Shown here: positions 43,632 to 53,123 of the stretch, piece after piece
Position numbering within the stretch: position 1 is the stretch's first letter
Layout: each line of letters starts with the position of its first letter
Notes under the pieces: generated by a model
Seen by the model: the letters and a program-made list of their open reading frames with translations, nothing else
Told to the model about the DNA's origin: nothing
The model's database searches: none
Assembly: GCA_963169345.1 (NCBI GenBank)
Contig: CAUJCT010000043.1
Span: 1-64,000 of the forward strand
Length of the DNA: 64,000 nt
From: Bacteroidota bacterium
GTDB lineage: Bacteria; Bacteroidota; Bacteroidia; NS11-12g; UBA955
Direction: 5' to 3'
Translations under genes and position numbers: made by a program

Positions 43632-46607
43632 TTATTTAATAACCGACTGATCCTTTTTAAACAGGTCGAGTACAATTGGAGCTGCAATAAATACGGTTGA
43701 ATAAGAACCCATCACAACACCTATTAACAAAGCCAATGAGAAACCTTTCAATGCGATACCGCCAAACAGCAATAATACAAGAACCACTACAAATACGGTT
43801 ACAGCAGTCATAATAGTTCTACTTAAGGTTTGATTGATAGCGATGTTAATCAATTTAGCTTTATCGTGTTCAGATCGTAGCTCAGTGAAATTCTCCCTGA
43901 TCCTGTCGAAGATTACCACCGTATCATTGATAGAGTAACCGATAATGGTTAGCACCGCACCAATGAGGTTCTGGTCAATTTCGAGAGAGAAAGGAACCAA
44001 TCCATCTAACAATGCAAAAATTGCGAATACCATCATGACGTCGTGCACCAAAGCGATGATAGCACCAACAGAGAATCCAATATTTTTAAATCGGATGATG
44101 ATATAAACGAAAATGGCAATGATAGAGAATATGATAACCCACATGGATTTTGTTCTTATATCCTGCGCAACAGTTGGACCAACTTCCGAACTACTTAAAA
44201 TATTGGCCTTGGTAACATTGAACTTTGACAATGCTTTTAAAACATCTTCTTCAATTTTGTCGGCACTTACATTAGGGTCATTGATTTTGTATGAAGTTAC
44301 AATTTTATAACGACCATTGGTACCGAGTGTTTTTACTTCATTACTGGATTCAGCCAAACCTTTATCCAATTCAGCTTTGATGGATTCAGAAGAAGTACCT
44401 TTAGTCATTTGCATTTCATAACCATATCCCCCTTTGAAATCGATACCAGCGCTTAAACCACCTCTTGAAATCAGGACAGCAAAACCTATTACTATAAGTG
44501 CTGTTGAGAACAGATAAGCTTTTTTACGATTACCTATGAAATTATAATTAGCATTGATCAGAATGTTTTCAGAGAATGAATTAGAGAATTTAAGGTCTTT
44601 ACCTTTAGAAATTCTTCTGTCAATCAACAAACGAGTAACAAATACAGAAGTAAACAATGAAGTAACGATACCGATGATCAAAGTAATTGCGAATCCATAA
44701 ACAGGACCAGCTCCTACGAAAGTCATGATAATAGCAGCAATCAAAGTAGTAATGTTACCATCGAGGATGGAAGACATAGCCGCTTTAAAACCATTATTAA
44801 CGGCAGTTTTAAGAGCCATACCTCTTCTGATTTCTTCTTTAATCCTTTCGTAAATCAGTACGTTAGCGTCAACCGCCATACCAATGGTTAACACGATACC
44901 GGCAATACCGGGTAAGGTTAAAGCTGCTCCCCATGAGGCAAGAATACCAATCAGGAAGAATAAGTTTGCAAATACTGCGATGGTTGCAATAAGACCACCA
45001 CCACTGTAGTAAACAACCATTAATACAAGCACCAGGAAGAAACCGATTAACAAAGAGTTCATACCCATGCGAATGGATTCAGCACCTAAGGTTGGTCCAA
45101 CAACGTCTTCAGCAACTATATTAGCCGGTGCAGGTAATTTACCAGCTTTAAGTACATTGGCAAGGTCGGTAGCTTCTTCTACTGAGAAGGAACCGGAAAT
45201 AGATGAATTACCACTAGGAATTTCTTCGTTCACACGCGGAGCAGAGAATACTTTATTATCCAGAACAATGGCAATGTATTCGTTGTTAACTGCTGCTTTT
45301 CTGGTTACATTCTTCCAATCTCTGGTAGCAGTCTGAGTCATACTCATGGCTACTTCAACTCTACCGGTATTTGGATTATTGGTAGCATAAGCATCGGCGA
45401 TGATATTCTCTTCACCACTACCCATGGCAGCTTGTTCTTCTTTGGTATATTTCAAAGCATAGAGTTCGTATACCGGACTTTCTTCTGATCTTGGTTTTGC
45501 ACTCCAGGCAAACTTGACATCTTTAGGTAAAGCTGCAATAACTGCAGGATCGGCAAGCATCTTATTGATTTTATTCATGCTTTCTTTAGCTGCAATAGCC
45601 AAAACCGGACCTTCTGCTATATTGTTATTCTGGTCTTGCTGTGGTACTAAACCCGCTTCTGCAAAAGGATATACTTTAGATGAATCCTTTTTAGCCATTT
45701 CAGAATCGAAAGCTTTTTTAGAACTGTCTCTTTGGAGAGAATCAGTCATGGCTAAAATTGTTTTCAATCTTGAAGAGTCTGTAATAGATAAGCCTTTACT
45801 CAGTTTTAATTTCTGATTATAGGCTGTATTCATTGTTTCGTAGATCTTTTTATATGCCTGGAAGTTGGTAGCAGGGTTATTGCTGTATACTTCCCAGAAT
45901 TCCAAACGCGCACTTTGTTCAAGTAAGGTTCTGATTCTTGAAGGATTATCAACACCTGGTAATTCTACAGATATTCTGCCACCTTCCAAATCCTGAATGG
46001 TAGGCTGAGAGATGTTACCGGCATTCAAACGAGCTTCAATCACCTGACGGGTATTTTTAGCCTTATCGCTCATTTCCGTTTTCAGGTAATTGATCACTTC
46101 AGACTCTGAAGAATTCATATTGATTCTTCTGTTGTCGGTGTTGACAAACAAACCTTGAATCTGGCGTGAAGGAGCAATTTCCTTAAACTTCTTTACGAAC
46201 ACATCGACGAAGTCACCACCTGATTTTTGATAATCTGACTGAGCCATATCAACAGCTCTGATCAGGTCTTTGTCTTTGGCATGTGAACCAGCCAGTGTTT
46301 TAATCACCTCACCTTTGTTGACCTCAAGGACAACGTTCATACCGCCTTGCAAGTCTAAGCCAAGCTTCAACTCAGCATCTTTACATTGAAAGTAGTCTTT
46401 TTTTGCAATGAAGATGTCAAGCAAAGGCTTTCTACCCATAGAATCGACATAGTTGCGATAACGCTCGGCATCATATACCCCATTTTTTGTGGCAAATGCC
46501 TTAGCCTTAGTCTCAAACTTTCTGGCCATCCATGTAAAAGACAACTGATAAATGCACGTGATGACAAATACAATTGCAAAGAAAATTACTAACCCTTTAT
46601 TTTTCAT
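43632..46607 (-). CDS. secDF: Fused protein-translocase subunit SecDF
   Basis: This 991-residue protein is a natural SecD-SecF fusion, as usual in Bacteroidota. In the SecD half, 'LGLDLQGGMNVVLEV' (~83-97) opens the P1 domain, and 'VDANVLIYERIKEE' (~579-592) is the diagnostic helix motif. In the SecF half are 'AGIDFKGGYGYE' (~720-731) and 'NDTVVIFDRIREN' (~894-906). It has 12 membrane helices in all. Residues ~250-400 hold a Lys/Asp-rich insertion not found in E. coli SecD. It pulls secreted proteins across the inner membrane using the proton motive force; many of its clients, the T9SS cargo, are in this window. A -7 box TATTTTTG lies at 46642-46649 (minus). Confidence 0.96.
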   Translation of the reverse strand: MKNKGLVIFFAIVFVITCIYQLSFTWMARKFETKAKAFATKNGVYDAERYRNYVDSMGRKPLLDIFIAKKDYFQCKDAELKLGLDLQGGMNVVLEVNKGEVIKTLAGSHAKDKDLIRAVDMAQSDYQKSGGDFVDVFVKKFKEIAPSRQIQGLFVNTDNRRINMNSSESEVINYLKTEMSDKAKNTRQVIEARLNAGNISQPTIQDLEGGRISVELPGVDNPSRIRTLLEQSARLEFWEVYSNNPATNFQAYKKIYETMNTAYNQKLKLSKGLSITDSSRLKTILAMTDSLQRDSSKKAFDSEMAKKDSSKVYPFAEAGLVPQQDQNNNIAEGPVLAIAAKESMNKINKMLADPAVIAALPKDVKFAWSAKPRSEESPVYELYALKYTKEEQAAMGSGEENIIADAYATNNPNTGRVEVAMSMTQTATRDWKNVTRKAAVNNEYIAIVLDNKVFSAPRVNEEIPSGNSSISGSFSVEEATDLANVLKAGKLPAPANIVAEDVVGPTLGAESIRMGMNSLLIGFFLVLVLMVVYYSGGGLIATIAVFANLFFLIGILASWGAALTLPGIAGIVLTIGMAVDANVLIYERIKEEIRRGMALKTAVNNGFKAAMSSILDGNITTLIAAIIMTFVGAGPVYGFAITLIIGIVTSLFTSVFVTRLLIDRRISKGKDLKFSNSFSENILINANYNFIGNRKKAYLFSTALIVIGFAVLISRGGLSAGIDFKGGYGYEMQMTKGTSSESIKAELDKGLAESSNEVKTLGTNGRYKIVTSYKINDPNVSADKIEEDVLKALSKFNVTKANILSSSEVGPTVAQDIRTKSMWVIIFSIIAIFVYIIIRFKNIGFSVGAIIALVHDVMMVFAIFALLDGLVPFSLEIDQNLIGAVLTIIGYSINDTVVIFDRIRENFTELRSEHDKAKLINIAINQTLSRTIMTAVTVFVVVLVLLLFGGIALKGFSLALLIGVVMGSYSTVFIAAPIVLDLFKKDQSVIK

Positions 46608-46838
46608 TTTGTTACGTTAATTCAATTTTACTCGAAGGGTGCAAAAATAACATTTTAAAGCAAAAAACCATAAGTAAAAAGGGCTTATATCATAACTATT
46701 GACGTGTTTTTAAGCCTTACTTGCACAAATCCTCATTAACGTGAGGTGTAAGAAGGTAGATTATGACAGAAATTTTACGTAGTGCATATTCTATCACCTG
46801 ACATAACAAGATTCAATCCTTAAAAATTCAAACATAAA

Positions 46839-46867
46839 AAAAGCGACCTCATTGAGAAGTCGCTTTT
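46839..46867 (-). terminator. Intrinsic terminator of the TPR gene
   Basis: AAAAGCGAC / GTCGCTTTT form the stem, with an inner CTC / GAG extension, and a run of T follows on the minus strand. It lies 19 bases after the stop of the TPR gene. Confidence 0.78.
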
Positions 46868-46885
46868 CAAATATTTTTAAATGTG

Positions 46886-48448
46886 TTATTTTAATTTTGA
46901 CAATTCAGTTTTAGCATCCTTGTTTTCAGGGTCTATTTCCAGGATTTTAGAGAAACTGGCTTTCGCATTTTCCTTATCACTTCTGGTCATGTAAACAATT
47001 CCCATATAGTAGTAGGCAATAATTAAATTACTTTTATTTCTTTCGATATTGCTTGAAGCTAATTCAATGTATTTTTGATAATAATCGAATGCTAAACCTT
47101 TAATTTTATCACCTTCCAACTGATAATTGCATTTAGCTCTCCACAGATGTCCATCTGCCCATTCAGGTTGAATTCTAACAAGATTAGAGAAAGCTGAATC
47201 CGCTAAAGCCCACTGAGACTGAGCATAATGTGCTCTACCCAAATAATAGTAATCAATATTGGTAGGAGCAGTATACATTGCTACACGTTTGTTCAAAACT
47301 GATACAGCTTCCTGATAACGCTTGGTATTGAATAACAGAATACCAAACTCAGAGTATACATCTGCATTATTGGTATCGAGTTGAGTCGCCTGACGCATAT
47401 ATTTAACTGCATTGGCGGTATCACTATTGGCATTGGCAATTTTACCGGCATAGGTGTAATCAATTGCAATAGCTTTGTCTTTTGGCACTTTCTCCCAGAA
47501 TTTAGTCATGTTATACTGAGCTGCTTCTACATTCTTTAATTCAAGATGACAGAAAGCCAATATCTTATAGTAAATGTAGTTGTTACTATCAGTTTTCAAG
47601 AATTCACCTACCTCTTCGATAGCTTTATCATATTCTTTCAACTGGTAAAGGAAACCACTATAGGCTGCTTTGGTTTTAGCATCGTTATCATTTAAACTGA
47701 TATAGGTTTTAAATTCCTCTCTGGCTTTATCGTATTTATTAGTTAAGTAATACAATTCACCTAATTCTTTGTGCGCAATGCTGTAACTTGGGTCAATTGA
47801 ATTGGCTTTTTCAAGGTAAGAGATTGCAAGCGGATAATTGCTGGCTGCGTAGTAAATTCTTCCAACTCTGATATTAGCCAGCACATTGTTAGGATCCTGA
47901 GCTAATACTTCTTCGTATTTATTCACTGCATCACCACCTTGTTTATTGGCGCGATACAAATCACCAAGAATCAATTTGTAGTATTTGTTTGCCGGTTCAA
48001 GTTCCAGTGCTTTTTCTACGTACTGAATATACATGGCAGGGCGATAAGCTTCTGGTTTAAAAGCCAGCAAACCTACCTGGAAATAGATCTCGGCATTTTT
48101 CTTTTTTGCAGCATCAATTGCAGCATCAATATGTGGTTGGAATTGTGCTATTTCACTGCCTTTTAATTGTTCAACTCTGGCTTTAGAAATACTGCCATAA
48201 GCATCAGTCATTTCAGAACACTGAGTGTAATAAAACAAGGCAGAGTCTTTATCTCCCAATTGCAAATAGGCATTTGCAAGATAATATTTGTTAATACCTG
48301 AATTGTCGACAGCTAAAAGCTTAAGTAATTCCTTTTTTGCAGAGAGAAAGTTTTCATTTCTCAACTGATTGATGGCGTGATCGAGGGTCTGGGCTTTGAC
48401 AAAAGTTCCCAGAGTTAAAAATAATGCGATAAATAATGACTTCTTCAT
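46886..48448 (-). CDS. Secreted tetratricopeptide-repeat protein
   Basis: This 520-residue protein starts at the ATG at 48448, which gives a proper signal peptide (MKKSLFIALFLTLGTFVKAQ); longer starts run into the gene upstream. About a dozen TPR units follow, e.g. 'KYYKLILGDLYRANKQGGDAVNKYEEVLAQDPNN' pattern (shortened) and 'SIAHKELGELYYLTNKYDKAREEF'. It is periplasmic and probably a protein-protein adaptor. It begins four bases after the PstS-like gene ends and is the last gene of the exbB-exbD-exbD-tonB operon, a linkage seen in many Bacteroidota. Confidence 0.85.
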   Translation of the reverse strand: MKKSLFIALFLTLGTFVKAQTLDHAINQLRNENFLSAKKELLKLLAVDNSGINKYYLANAYLQLGDKDSALFYYTQCSEMTDAYGSISKARVEQLKGSEIAQFQPHIDAAIDAAKKKNAEIYFQVGLLAFKPEAYRPAMYIQYVEKALELEPANKYYKLILGDLYRANKQGGDAVNKYEEVLAQDPNNVLANIRVGRIYYAASNYPLAISYLEKANSIDPSYSIAHKELGELYYLTNKYDKAREEFKTYISLNDNDAKTKAAYSGFLYQLKEYDKAIEEVGEFLKTDSNNYIYYKILAFCHLELKNVEAAQYNMTKFWEKVPKDKAIAIDYTYAGKIANANSDTANAVKYMRQATQLDTNNADVYSEFGILLFNTKRYQEAVSVLNKRVAMYTAPTNIDYYYLGRAHYAQSQWALADSAFSNLVRIQPEWADGHLWRAKCNYQLEGDKIKGLAFDYYQKYIELASSNIERNKSNLIIAYYYMGIVYMTRSDKENAKASFSKILEIDPENKDAKTELSKLK

Positions 48449-48452
48449 ATGC

Positions 48453-49361
48453 TTACTGTTGTATAACGATTTCTCTTCCGGGGAAAACTGCAGGGCATAA
48501 ACCAAACTGCTGAATTAACCTTTGAGCTTTCGTTTTAAATATATAGTTTACAAAATTAGTGCCTGATTTTTTATCCATGTTACAATTCACCAGAACGATT
48601 GGCGAAATCAATGGGTATTCCTTGGTTGCAATGCTGGATTGAGAGGGTTCTACAGCGACCATTTTACCGTTTTTATCCGGTATATTTAGTTTCAAAATTT
48701 TCAATCCTTTTAAAAATTGAACCGTCTTTTCTGCTTCAATATCTGATATCAATGAAAATGGCAAAATTCCAATTGCTCCTTTATTGTCTCTCAAAAATTG
48801 CATCATGGCAGTCAGAGAACCCAGTGAATTCAATCTGCTCAAGGCTTTATTATCAAGTTCAAAATGGTTCTTCAGAAACATCAGAGATTGAGATTTTATA
48901 TTCTCTACCAATATGGTTTCAAGTTGAGGGGCTTTCCCAAAGAAGTAATTTCTGAATGTTGAATAATCCAGAGAGTCGTAATTTGTTTCAGTGGAAGTGA
49001 CCAAAACGTAAGCATCAAAAGCATATTCATACTGTTTAGGCATGAAATTCTCCTTTTTATAGATGCGCTTCATTTCAGATGAATCGAGCAAGCGGTGCAG
49101 AATAGCCAGATTTACTTTGTTATCTATGAGCGCCTGAACGATATCAGCTTCACTGTAAATGCTGAGTTGCAATCTAGGAAATTTATAAATGTTATGAAAT
49201 GCTTTTGTTTGTTCCTGCGCCAGGACTTGCAAACTGGAGTCGACCCAACACTGAATGGTATCAACAGCAGTCACACTGGTTGTTTTAGAATTTGAGTTGT
49301 TGCATGAAATAAACAATACAGCGAATATTCCAAAACAAACACTTAAAAAGTATGTTTTCAT
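48453..49361 (-). CDS. PstS-like phosphate-binding-type lipoprotein
   Basis: This 302-residue protein starts from the ATG at 49361, giving a lipoprotein signal (MKTYFLSVCFGIFAVLFISCNNS, Cys ~20). The rest has the two-lobe periplasmic binding-protein pattern of the PstS family ('SEADIVQALIDNKVNLAILHR', 'LNSLGSLTAMMQFLRDNKGAIGILPFSLIS'). It lacks the obvious phosphate loop of high-affinity PstS, and no ABC permease is nearby. It sits between tonB and the TPR gene, so a role in TonB-related transport or envelope sensing is as likely as phosphate uptake. Confidence 0.75.
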   Translation of the reverse strand: MKTYFLSVCFGIFAVLFISCNNSNSKTTSVTAVDTIQCWVDSSLQVLAQEQTKAFHNIYKFPRLQLSIYSEADIVQALIDNKVNLAILHRLLDSSEMKRIYKKENFMPKQYEYAFDAYVLVTSTETNYDSLDYSTFRNYFFGKAPQLETILVENIKSQSLMFLKNHFELDNKALSRLNSLGSLTAMMQFLRDNKGAIGILPFSLISDIEAEKTVQFLKGLKILKLNIPDKNGKMVAVEPSQSSIATKEYPLISPIVLVNCNMDKKSGTNFVNYIFKTKAQRLIQQFGLCPAVFPGREIVIQQ

Positions 49362-49405
49362 GGCAGCAGATGGCTTTATGTTCAGGAATTTGTTATTCAA
49401 CATAA

Positions 49406-49642
49406 TTATCCGATATCCGAATTGTTATTTTCTTTTATTTCAGCTTTCAGATCCTGATAAGTTCTGATAATTCTATACAGTCCGTAGAGTAAGAGGGCTG
49501 CAGAATAGATGGTTTTAAGGCTTTTATCATTGAATCCTTCAATATCTTTGAAGTAAATCATTAGAGCCATTAAAATAAAAACGAGGTATATCCCAAACTT
49601 GAAGACATACCCCGGATATTTTAGAATTTCTTTAAATTTCAT
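49406..49642 (-). CDS. Small membrane protein of the tonB operon
   Basis: This 78-residue protein has two hydrophobic segments (about 11-30 and 41-62): 'FKFGIYLVFILMALMIYF' and 'LKTIYSAALLLYGLYRI'. A basic, acidic tail ends NNNSDIG. It lies 23 bases after tonB and 44 bases before the PstS-like gene. Small proteins of this kind recur at this position in Bacteroidota, but no function is known. Confidence 0.65.
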   Translation of the reverse strand: MKFKEILKYPGYVFKFGIYLVFILMALMIYFKDIEGFNDKSLKTIYSAALLLYGLYRIIRTYQDLKAEIKENNNSDIG

Positions 49643-49665
49643 TTTAGGAACTTGAAACAGAAGAC

Positions 49666-50490
49666 TTATTCGTCTCCGATTTCAAATACAATTGGAACTC
49701 TTGCGTAAGATCTCACCTTTTCACCATTCAACATGGCAGGTTTAAATCTTGGAGCTTTTTTGATTACATCAATTGCTGCGGCATCCAAACCTTTAGAACC
49801 GGAAGATCTTTCAATTTTAACACTTGATATTTTACCATCAGCTTCCACAACGAACAATACGATAGCTTCACCTGTAATACCTGCAGCTTCTTCAGCTTCA
49901 GGATATTCGGTATTTTCACTTAACCAGACTGTGAAAGCGGCTTTACCTCCAGGGAATTCAGCTTTGATATCTACATCTTCGTGAATTTTGTTATCTGGCG
50001 GTAATTTACCTGTACCCGGGTCAGATTTTGGCAGTGGAGGTGCACCGGTATTATCACCATCAATGTTCTTTTTACCAATATCTTTATCTTTGGTATCATC
50101 TTGTTTTGGAGGATCATCCTTAGCATCTTCCTTATTAACAGCTACCATTGTTCTAAAATTGACAGTAGCTCTTTCTATTTTAACTTCTTCAACTTCAGGT
50201 GGTGGTGGTGGTGGTTCCACTTCAGGCTCCTTTTTAATAGAAGGAGGTTCAATCAACTGAACTTGAACAGTATCTTCTTTTTCCTCTTCATCAGGATTGA
50301 ACAATCCTAATTGAGTAGCCACTTTAGGCGAATAGAGACCCAGAACGAAGATACTGACACTTATGATCAGTGCTTTCATCAAGGTCTTTTGGTAGATGTT
50401 GCGCAATTGAAATGCACCATAACCCTTGTTGCGATTGTCGAAAACAATCTCATCCATGGATTGCCCGTAAAAGTTTTTGTTACTGTCCAT
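49666..50490 (-). CDS. tonB: TonB energy transducer
   Basis: This 274-residue protein is counted from the ATG at 50490; the three codons before it begin with TTG. An N-terminal segment holds 'MDEIVFDNRNKGYGAFQLRNIYQ', a motif of Bacteroidota TonB. One membrane helix (~40-58) and a Pro/Glu run (PPPPPPEVEEV) follow, then the acidic Lys/Asp/Pro motif shared with the VWA protein and a spacer. The TonB C-terminal domain (~190-272) contains 'YPEAEEAAGITGEAIVLFVVEADGKI' (shortened) and 'KPAMLNGEKVRSYARVPIVFEI'. It couples ExbBD to outer-membrane receptors. Confidence 0.93.
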   Translation of the reverse strand: MDSNKNFYGQSMDEIVFDNRNKGYGAFQLRNIYQKTLMKALIISVSIFVLGLYSPKVATQLGLFNPDEEEKEDTVQVQLIEPPSIKKEPEVEPPPPPPEVEEVKIERATVNFRTMVAVNKEDAKDDPPKQDDTKDKDIGKKNIDGDNTGAPPLPKSDPGTGKLPPDNKIHEDVDIKAEFPGGKAAFTVWLSENTEYPEAEEAAGITGEAIVLFVVEADGKISSVKIERSSGSKGLDAAAIDVIKKAPRFKPAMLNGEKVRSYARVPIVFEIGDE

Positions 50491-50550
50491 TGCTTTCAAA
50501 TTTTAAGGTTAATACAGGTTGTTTATAATAGGTAAATAGGTTACACAAAA

Positions 50551-51114
50551 TTATTTTTCATTTCTTTTTCTCAACACAGCTTCCTTTTCCTGAGGAGCGG
50601 GCTCCTGATAAGCAAATCGGGAAACGTCGGTAATATCCATTTCATCCAAAGCATCGACAACATTGCCATAAACAGCATCATCAATTGTTTTGATAATACA
50701 AATCATGGTATCTTTATTGCCATACTCTGTTTGCAATCTGTTTTGTTTATCGTAAATGATATCTCTGATACCTTTTTCGTTGGCAAATTCAGATTTCTTT
50801 AGAGCAGTTGGGTCTTCGAGAGCTTTAATATCACCTTCGTAATACCAAACCACATCGTCTTTATCTAAAATCAGGGTCAGTAAGCGACCTTTATCAATTT
50901 GTAACTGTTCTTTCTGATCCTTTTCTTTTTTAGGCATAGACAGTTCCATTGCATTGGGTTTATTCAATGTAGTGGTCAACATGAAGAAGGTAATCAAAAG
51001 GAAAGCCAAGTCAACCATTGGGGTCAAATCGACTTTGGTCGACATTTTCTTCGACCTTTTCTTCCCACCATGTTTCTTTTTACTGCCGCCTTCCGCGGTA
51101 TTTAATTCAGCCAT
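50551..51114 (-). CDS. exbD: ExbD biopolymer transport protein (second copy of the operon)
   Basis: This 187-residue protein has a basic N-terminal extension (GGSKKKHGGKKRSKK, ~8-24), one helix with the essential Asp ('DLTPMVDLAFLLITFFML', ~29-46) and a periplasmic domain. The extended form is typical of the ExbD pairs in Bacteroidota TonB operons. It follows the first exbD after three bases. Confidence 0.93.
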   Translation of the reverse strand: MAELNTAEGGSKKKHGGKKRSKKMSTKVDLTPMVDLAFLLITFFMLTTTLNKPNAMELSMPKKEKDQKEQLQIDKGRLLTLILDKDDVVWYYEGDIKALEDPTALKKSEFANEKGIRDIIYDKQNRLQTEYGNKDTMICIIKTIDDAVYGNVVDALDEMDITDVSRFAYQEPAPQEKEAVLRKRNEK

Positions 51115-51117
51115 CGT

Positions 51118-51753
51118 TTATTTATTTTCGGTTGCTTCTTCGTTGTTTACTTGTTTCTGTGAGGATCCTGACAAAGTGGTAATGAGGTTGATCTTGTGAA
51201 TATCTACTTTCTCGGTAATGGTATTGATAACATCATTAAACACCTTCACATTTGATTTTTTATCACCTTTAAGGGCGACTTTCATTTCACCGTCCACATA
51301 ACGGGTTTGGAAAGCCCATTCGGCCAATTCATTATTCACTGAATCGGTGGGAATACCTTTCATTTTATAGGCTTTAAACTGCTCGGGGTTGAGCGCAAGC
51401 ACTCCGGGCATTTCGGCCAATGAAAAACCAATCTGATCTAAACCTTTAAAAGCCGTTTTCTGATTGTTGGTCAACTTAATTTCCGGATGGTTCTTAAGCA
51501 TTCTTTCCAACAATTGTTCTCTTGTTGATGTTTCATTCAAACCGAAGAAAACTCTTCCGTCTTTATCAATGGAGATAGTCATGATATTCTCCAGTTTAAT
51601 TTGAGAGCGGGAGTTAGGCAGGTCGATAGGCACAGCCTCAGGTGGTCTGAACTTAGATGTCAGCATGAAAAACGTGAGTAGCAAGAACGACACGTCACAC
51701 ATGGCGGTCATGTCTATTGATGTACTTTTACGTGGAACTTTGACTTTAGGCAT
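51118..51753 (-). CDS. exbD: ExbD biopolymer transport protein (first copy of the operon)
   Basis: This 211-residue protein begins 'MPKVKVPRKSTSIDMTAMCDVSFLLLTFFML', where the conserved Asp is in 'MCDVSFLL'. The periplasmic part (~45-205) is longer than in classical ExbD and contains 'RVFFGLNETSTREQLLERML' and a C-terminal 'INTITEKVDIHKINLIT'. It lies 35 bases after exbB. The two ExbDs are different enough to act as a heteromeric pair with one ExbB. Confidence 0.92.
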   Translation of the reverse strand: MPKVKVPRKSTSIDMTAMCDVSFLLLTFFMLTSKFRPPEAVPIDLPNSRSQIKLENIMTISIDKDGRVFFGLNETSTREQLLERMLKNHPEIKLTNNQKTAFKGLDQIGFSLAEMPGVLALNPEQFKAYKMKGIPTDSVNNELAEWAFQTRYVDGEMKVALKGDKKSNVKVFNDVINTITEKVDIHKINLITTLSGSSQKQVNNEEATENK

Positions 51754-51788
51754 TCTTAGATGGTTTACCTTTAAATGTTAGGGGTTGA

Positions 51789-52583
51789 TTATTTATTTTT
51801 AGACGCGAAAGTCTGTGAAATACTGAAACCGATTTCATCGATACCGTAAGTCAACTTGTCAATCATGTTAGTAAACACGTTGTAGAAGATGATGGCGATA
51901 GCCGAAGTACCGATACCGATAGCGGTGTTAATCAAAGCTTCAGAGATACCTGATGACAAGGCAGCTGGGTCAGGAGTACCGGCAGTTGCCAAAGCAGCGA
52001 ACGCTCTGATCATACCGATTACTGTACCTAACAGACCCACAAGAGTTGCTACTGAAGCGATGGTAGCCAAAATGGATAAGTTCTTTTCAAGCATTGGCAA
52101 TTCCAGTGAAGTGGCTTCTTCCATTTCTTTCTGAATTGCAAGTACTTTTTGTTCCTTTTCCATTTCATGTTCGTTTGTCATTTCATTGTACTTGGTTAAA
52201 CCTGCTCTAACTACATTGGCAACAGAACCTTTTTGCTTGTCGCATGAAGCTGTAGCCTGGCTGATTTCACCTGAATTCAACTTAGTTTTGATATCCTGAA
52301 GGAATGATTCAAGAGTACCTTTACCTTTAGCTTTGCTGATGATAAGCATACGCTCAACAACAACTGTTAAAACGGTGATGAAAAGTGTCATCAATACTGG
52401 TACAATCACACCACCTTCGTGGATGATAGCGAAGAAATTACCTTCTTTTGGTGATCCATCGGCATTGAAGTTGTTTGGATCTCCAAAAATGAAGACATAA
52501 ACGCAAATTGCTACAACGAATGAAATTGGAATGGTAAGAATACTTACCCAGTTCGTAGATTTTTTAGATTGTGCTTGGCTCAT
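51789..52583 (-). CDS. exbB: ExbB/MotA/TolQ proton channel protein of the TonB operon
   Basis: This 264-residue protein has an N-terminal membrane helix (~14-32), a second (~54-74) and the paired C-terminal helices with 'LSILATIASVATLVGLLGTVIGMIRAFAAL' (shortened, ~160-190) and 'GISEALINTAIGIGTSAIAI'. It energises TonB. It heads the operon exbB-exbD-exbD-tonB-small membrane protein-PstS-like-TPR. A -7 box TACTTTTG (minus, 52611-52618) lies 27 bases before the ATG. Confidence 0.94.
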   Translation of the reverse strand: MSQAQSKKSTNWVSILTIPISFVVAICVYVFIFGDPNNFNADGSPKEGNFFAIIHEGGVIVPVLMTLFITVLTVVVERMLIISKAKGKGTLESFLQDIKTKLNSGEISQATASCDKQKGSVANVVRAGLTKYNEMTNEHEMEKEQKVLAIQKEMEEATSLELPMLEKNLSILATIASVATLVGLLGTVIGMIRAFAALATAGTPDPAALSSGISEALINTAIGIGTSAIAIIFYNVFTNMIDKLTYGIDEIGFSISQTFASKNK

Positions 52584-53123
52584 TTAAATTCTATTTTTTT
52601 GTTAAGGTTGCAAAAGTATGTTTATTTTTATATCAAACGAAATTTTTTCGATTAATTCTGTGTGAAGTTTTTCTGAATTTGAAAGGCAAAATTGAGGACT
52701 GTTTAGACTAGTCCCCGTGCAGTAAAACTGCCATCCGCAATATCTTTTAATCAATGGATTGAATGTAAATTTTATGTTCATTTTTGCCTAAAATTAATAC
52801 TAATTTAACATTATAAATACCTCATTTCCATCTTTACTAAGACTAAATTGATTCAAATGAACAATTGTCTTAACTTAAATTCAAACTCTAACATCTAAAT
52901 AACTCAATATTAGGTTCTGAATTATTGCTGAGCTTGCTTTTTGAACAAGTTCTGACAATTGAGTAATAAAATGTTAAATGGTAAAAATTTTCCTATCCTA
53001 ATTCATTAGACAAGCAAGCAGGAGATTTCGCTTCAAAATTTGTCATTTTTTTTGAAAAAAATTTCATAAAAATGCGCATTCTCTTTAATAACGCCATCTC
53101 CAGCTTGTTGTACTTTTTTATTT
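52584..53123. other. AT-rich spacer between menB end and exbB promoter
   Basis: No gene, RNA or terminator that I can support is seen in these 540 bases. Only the exbB -7 box at 52611-52618 is recognisable. The part near 53030-53120 is extremely A/T-rich (poly-T and poly-A runs) and may help end the menDB transcript. Confidence 0.4.
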
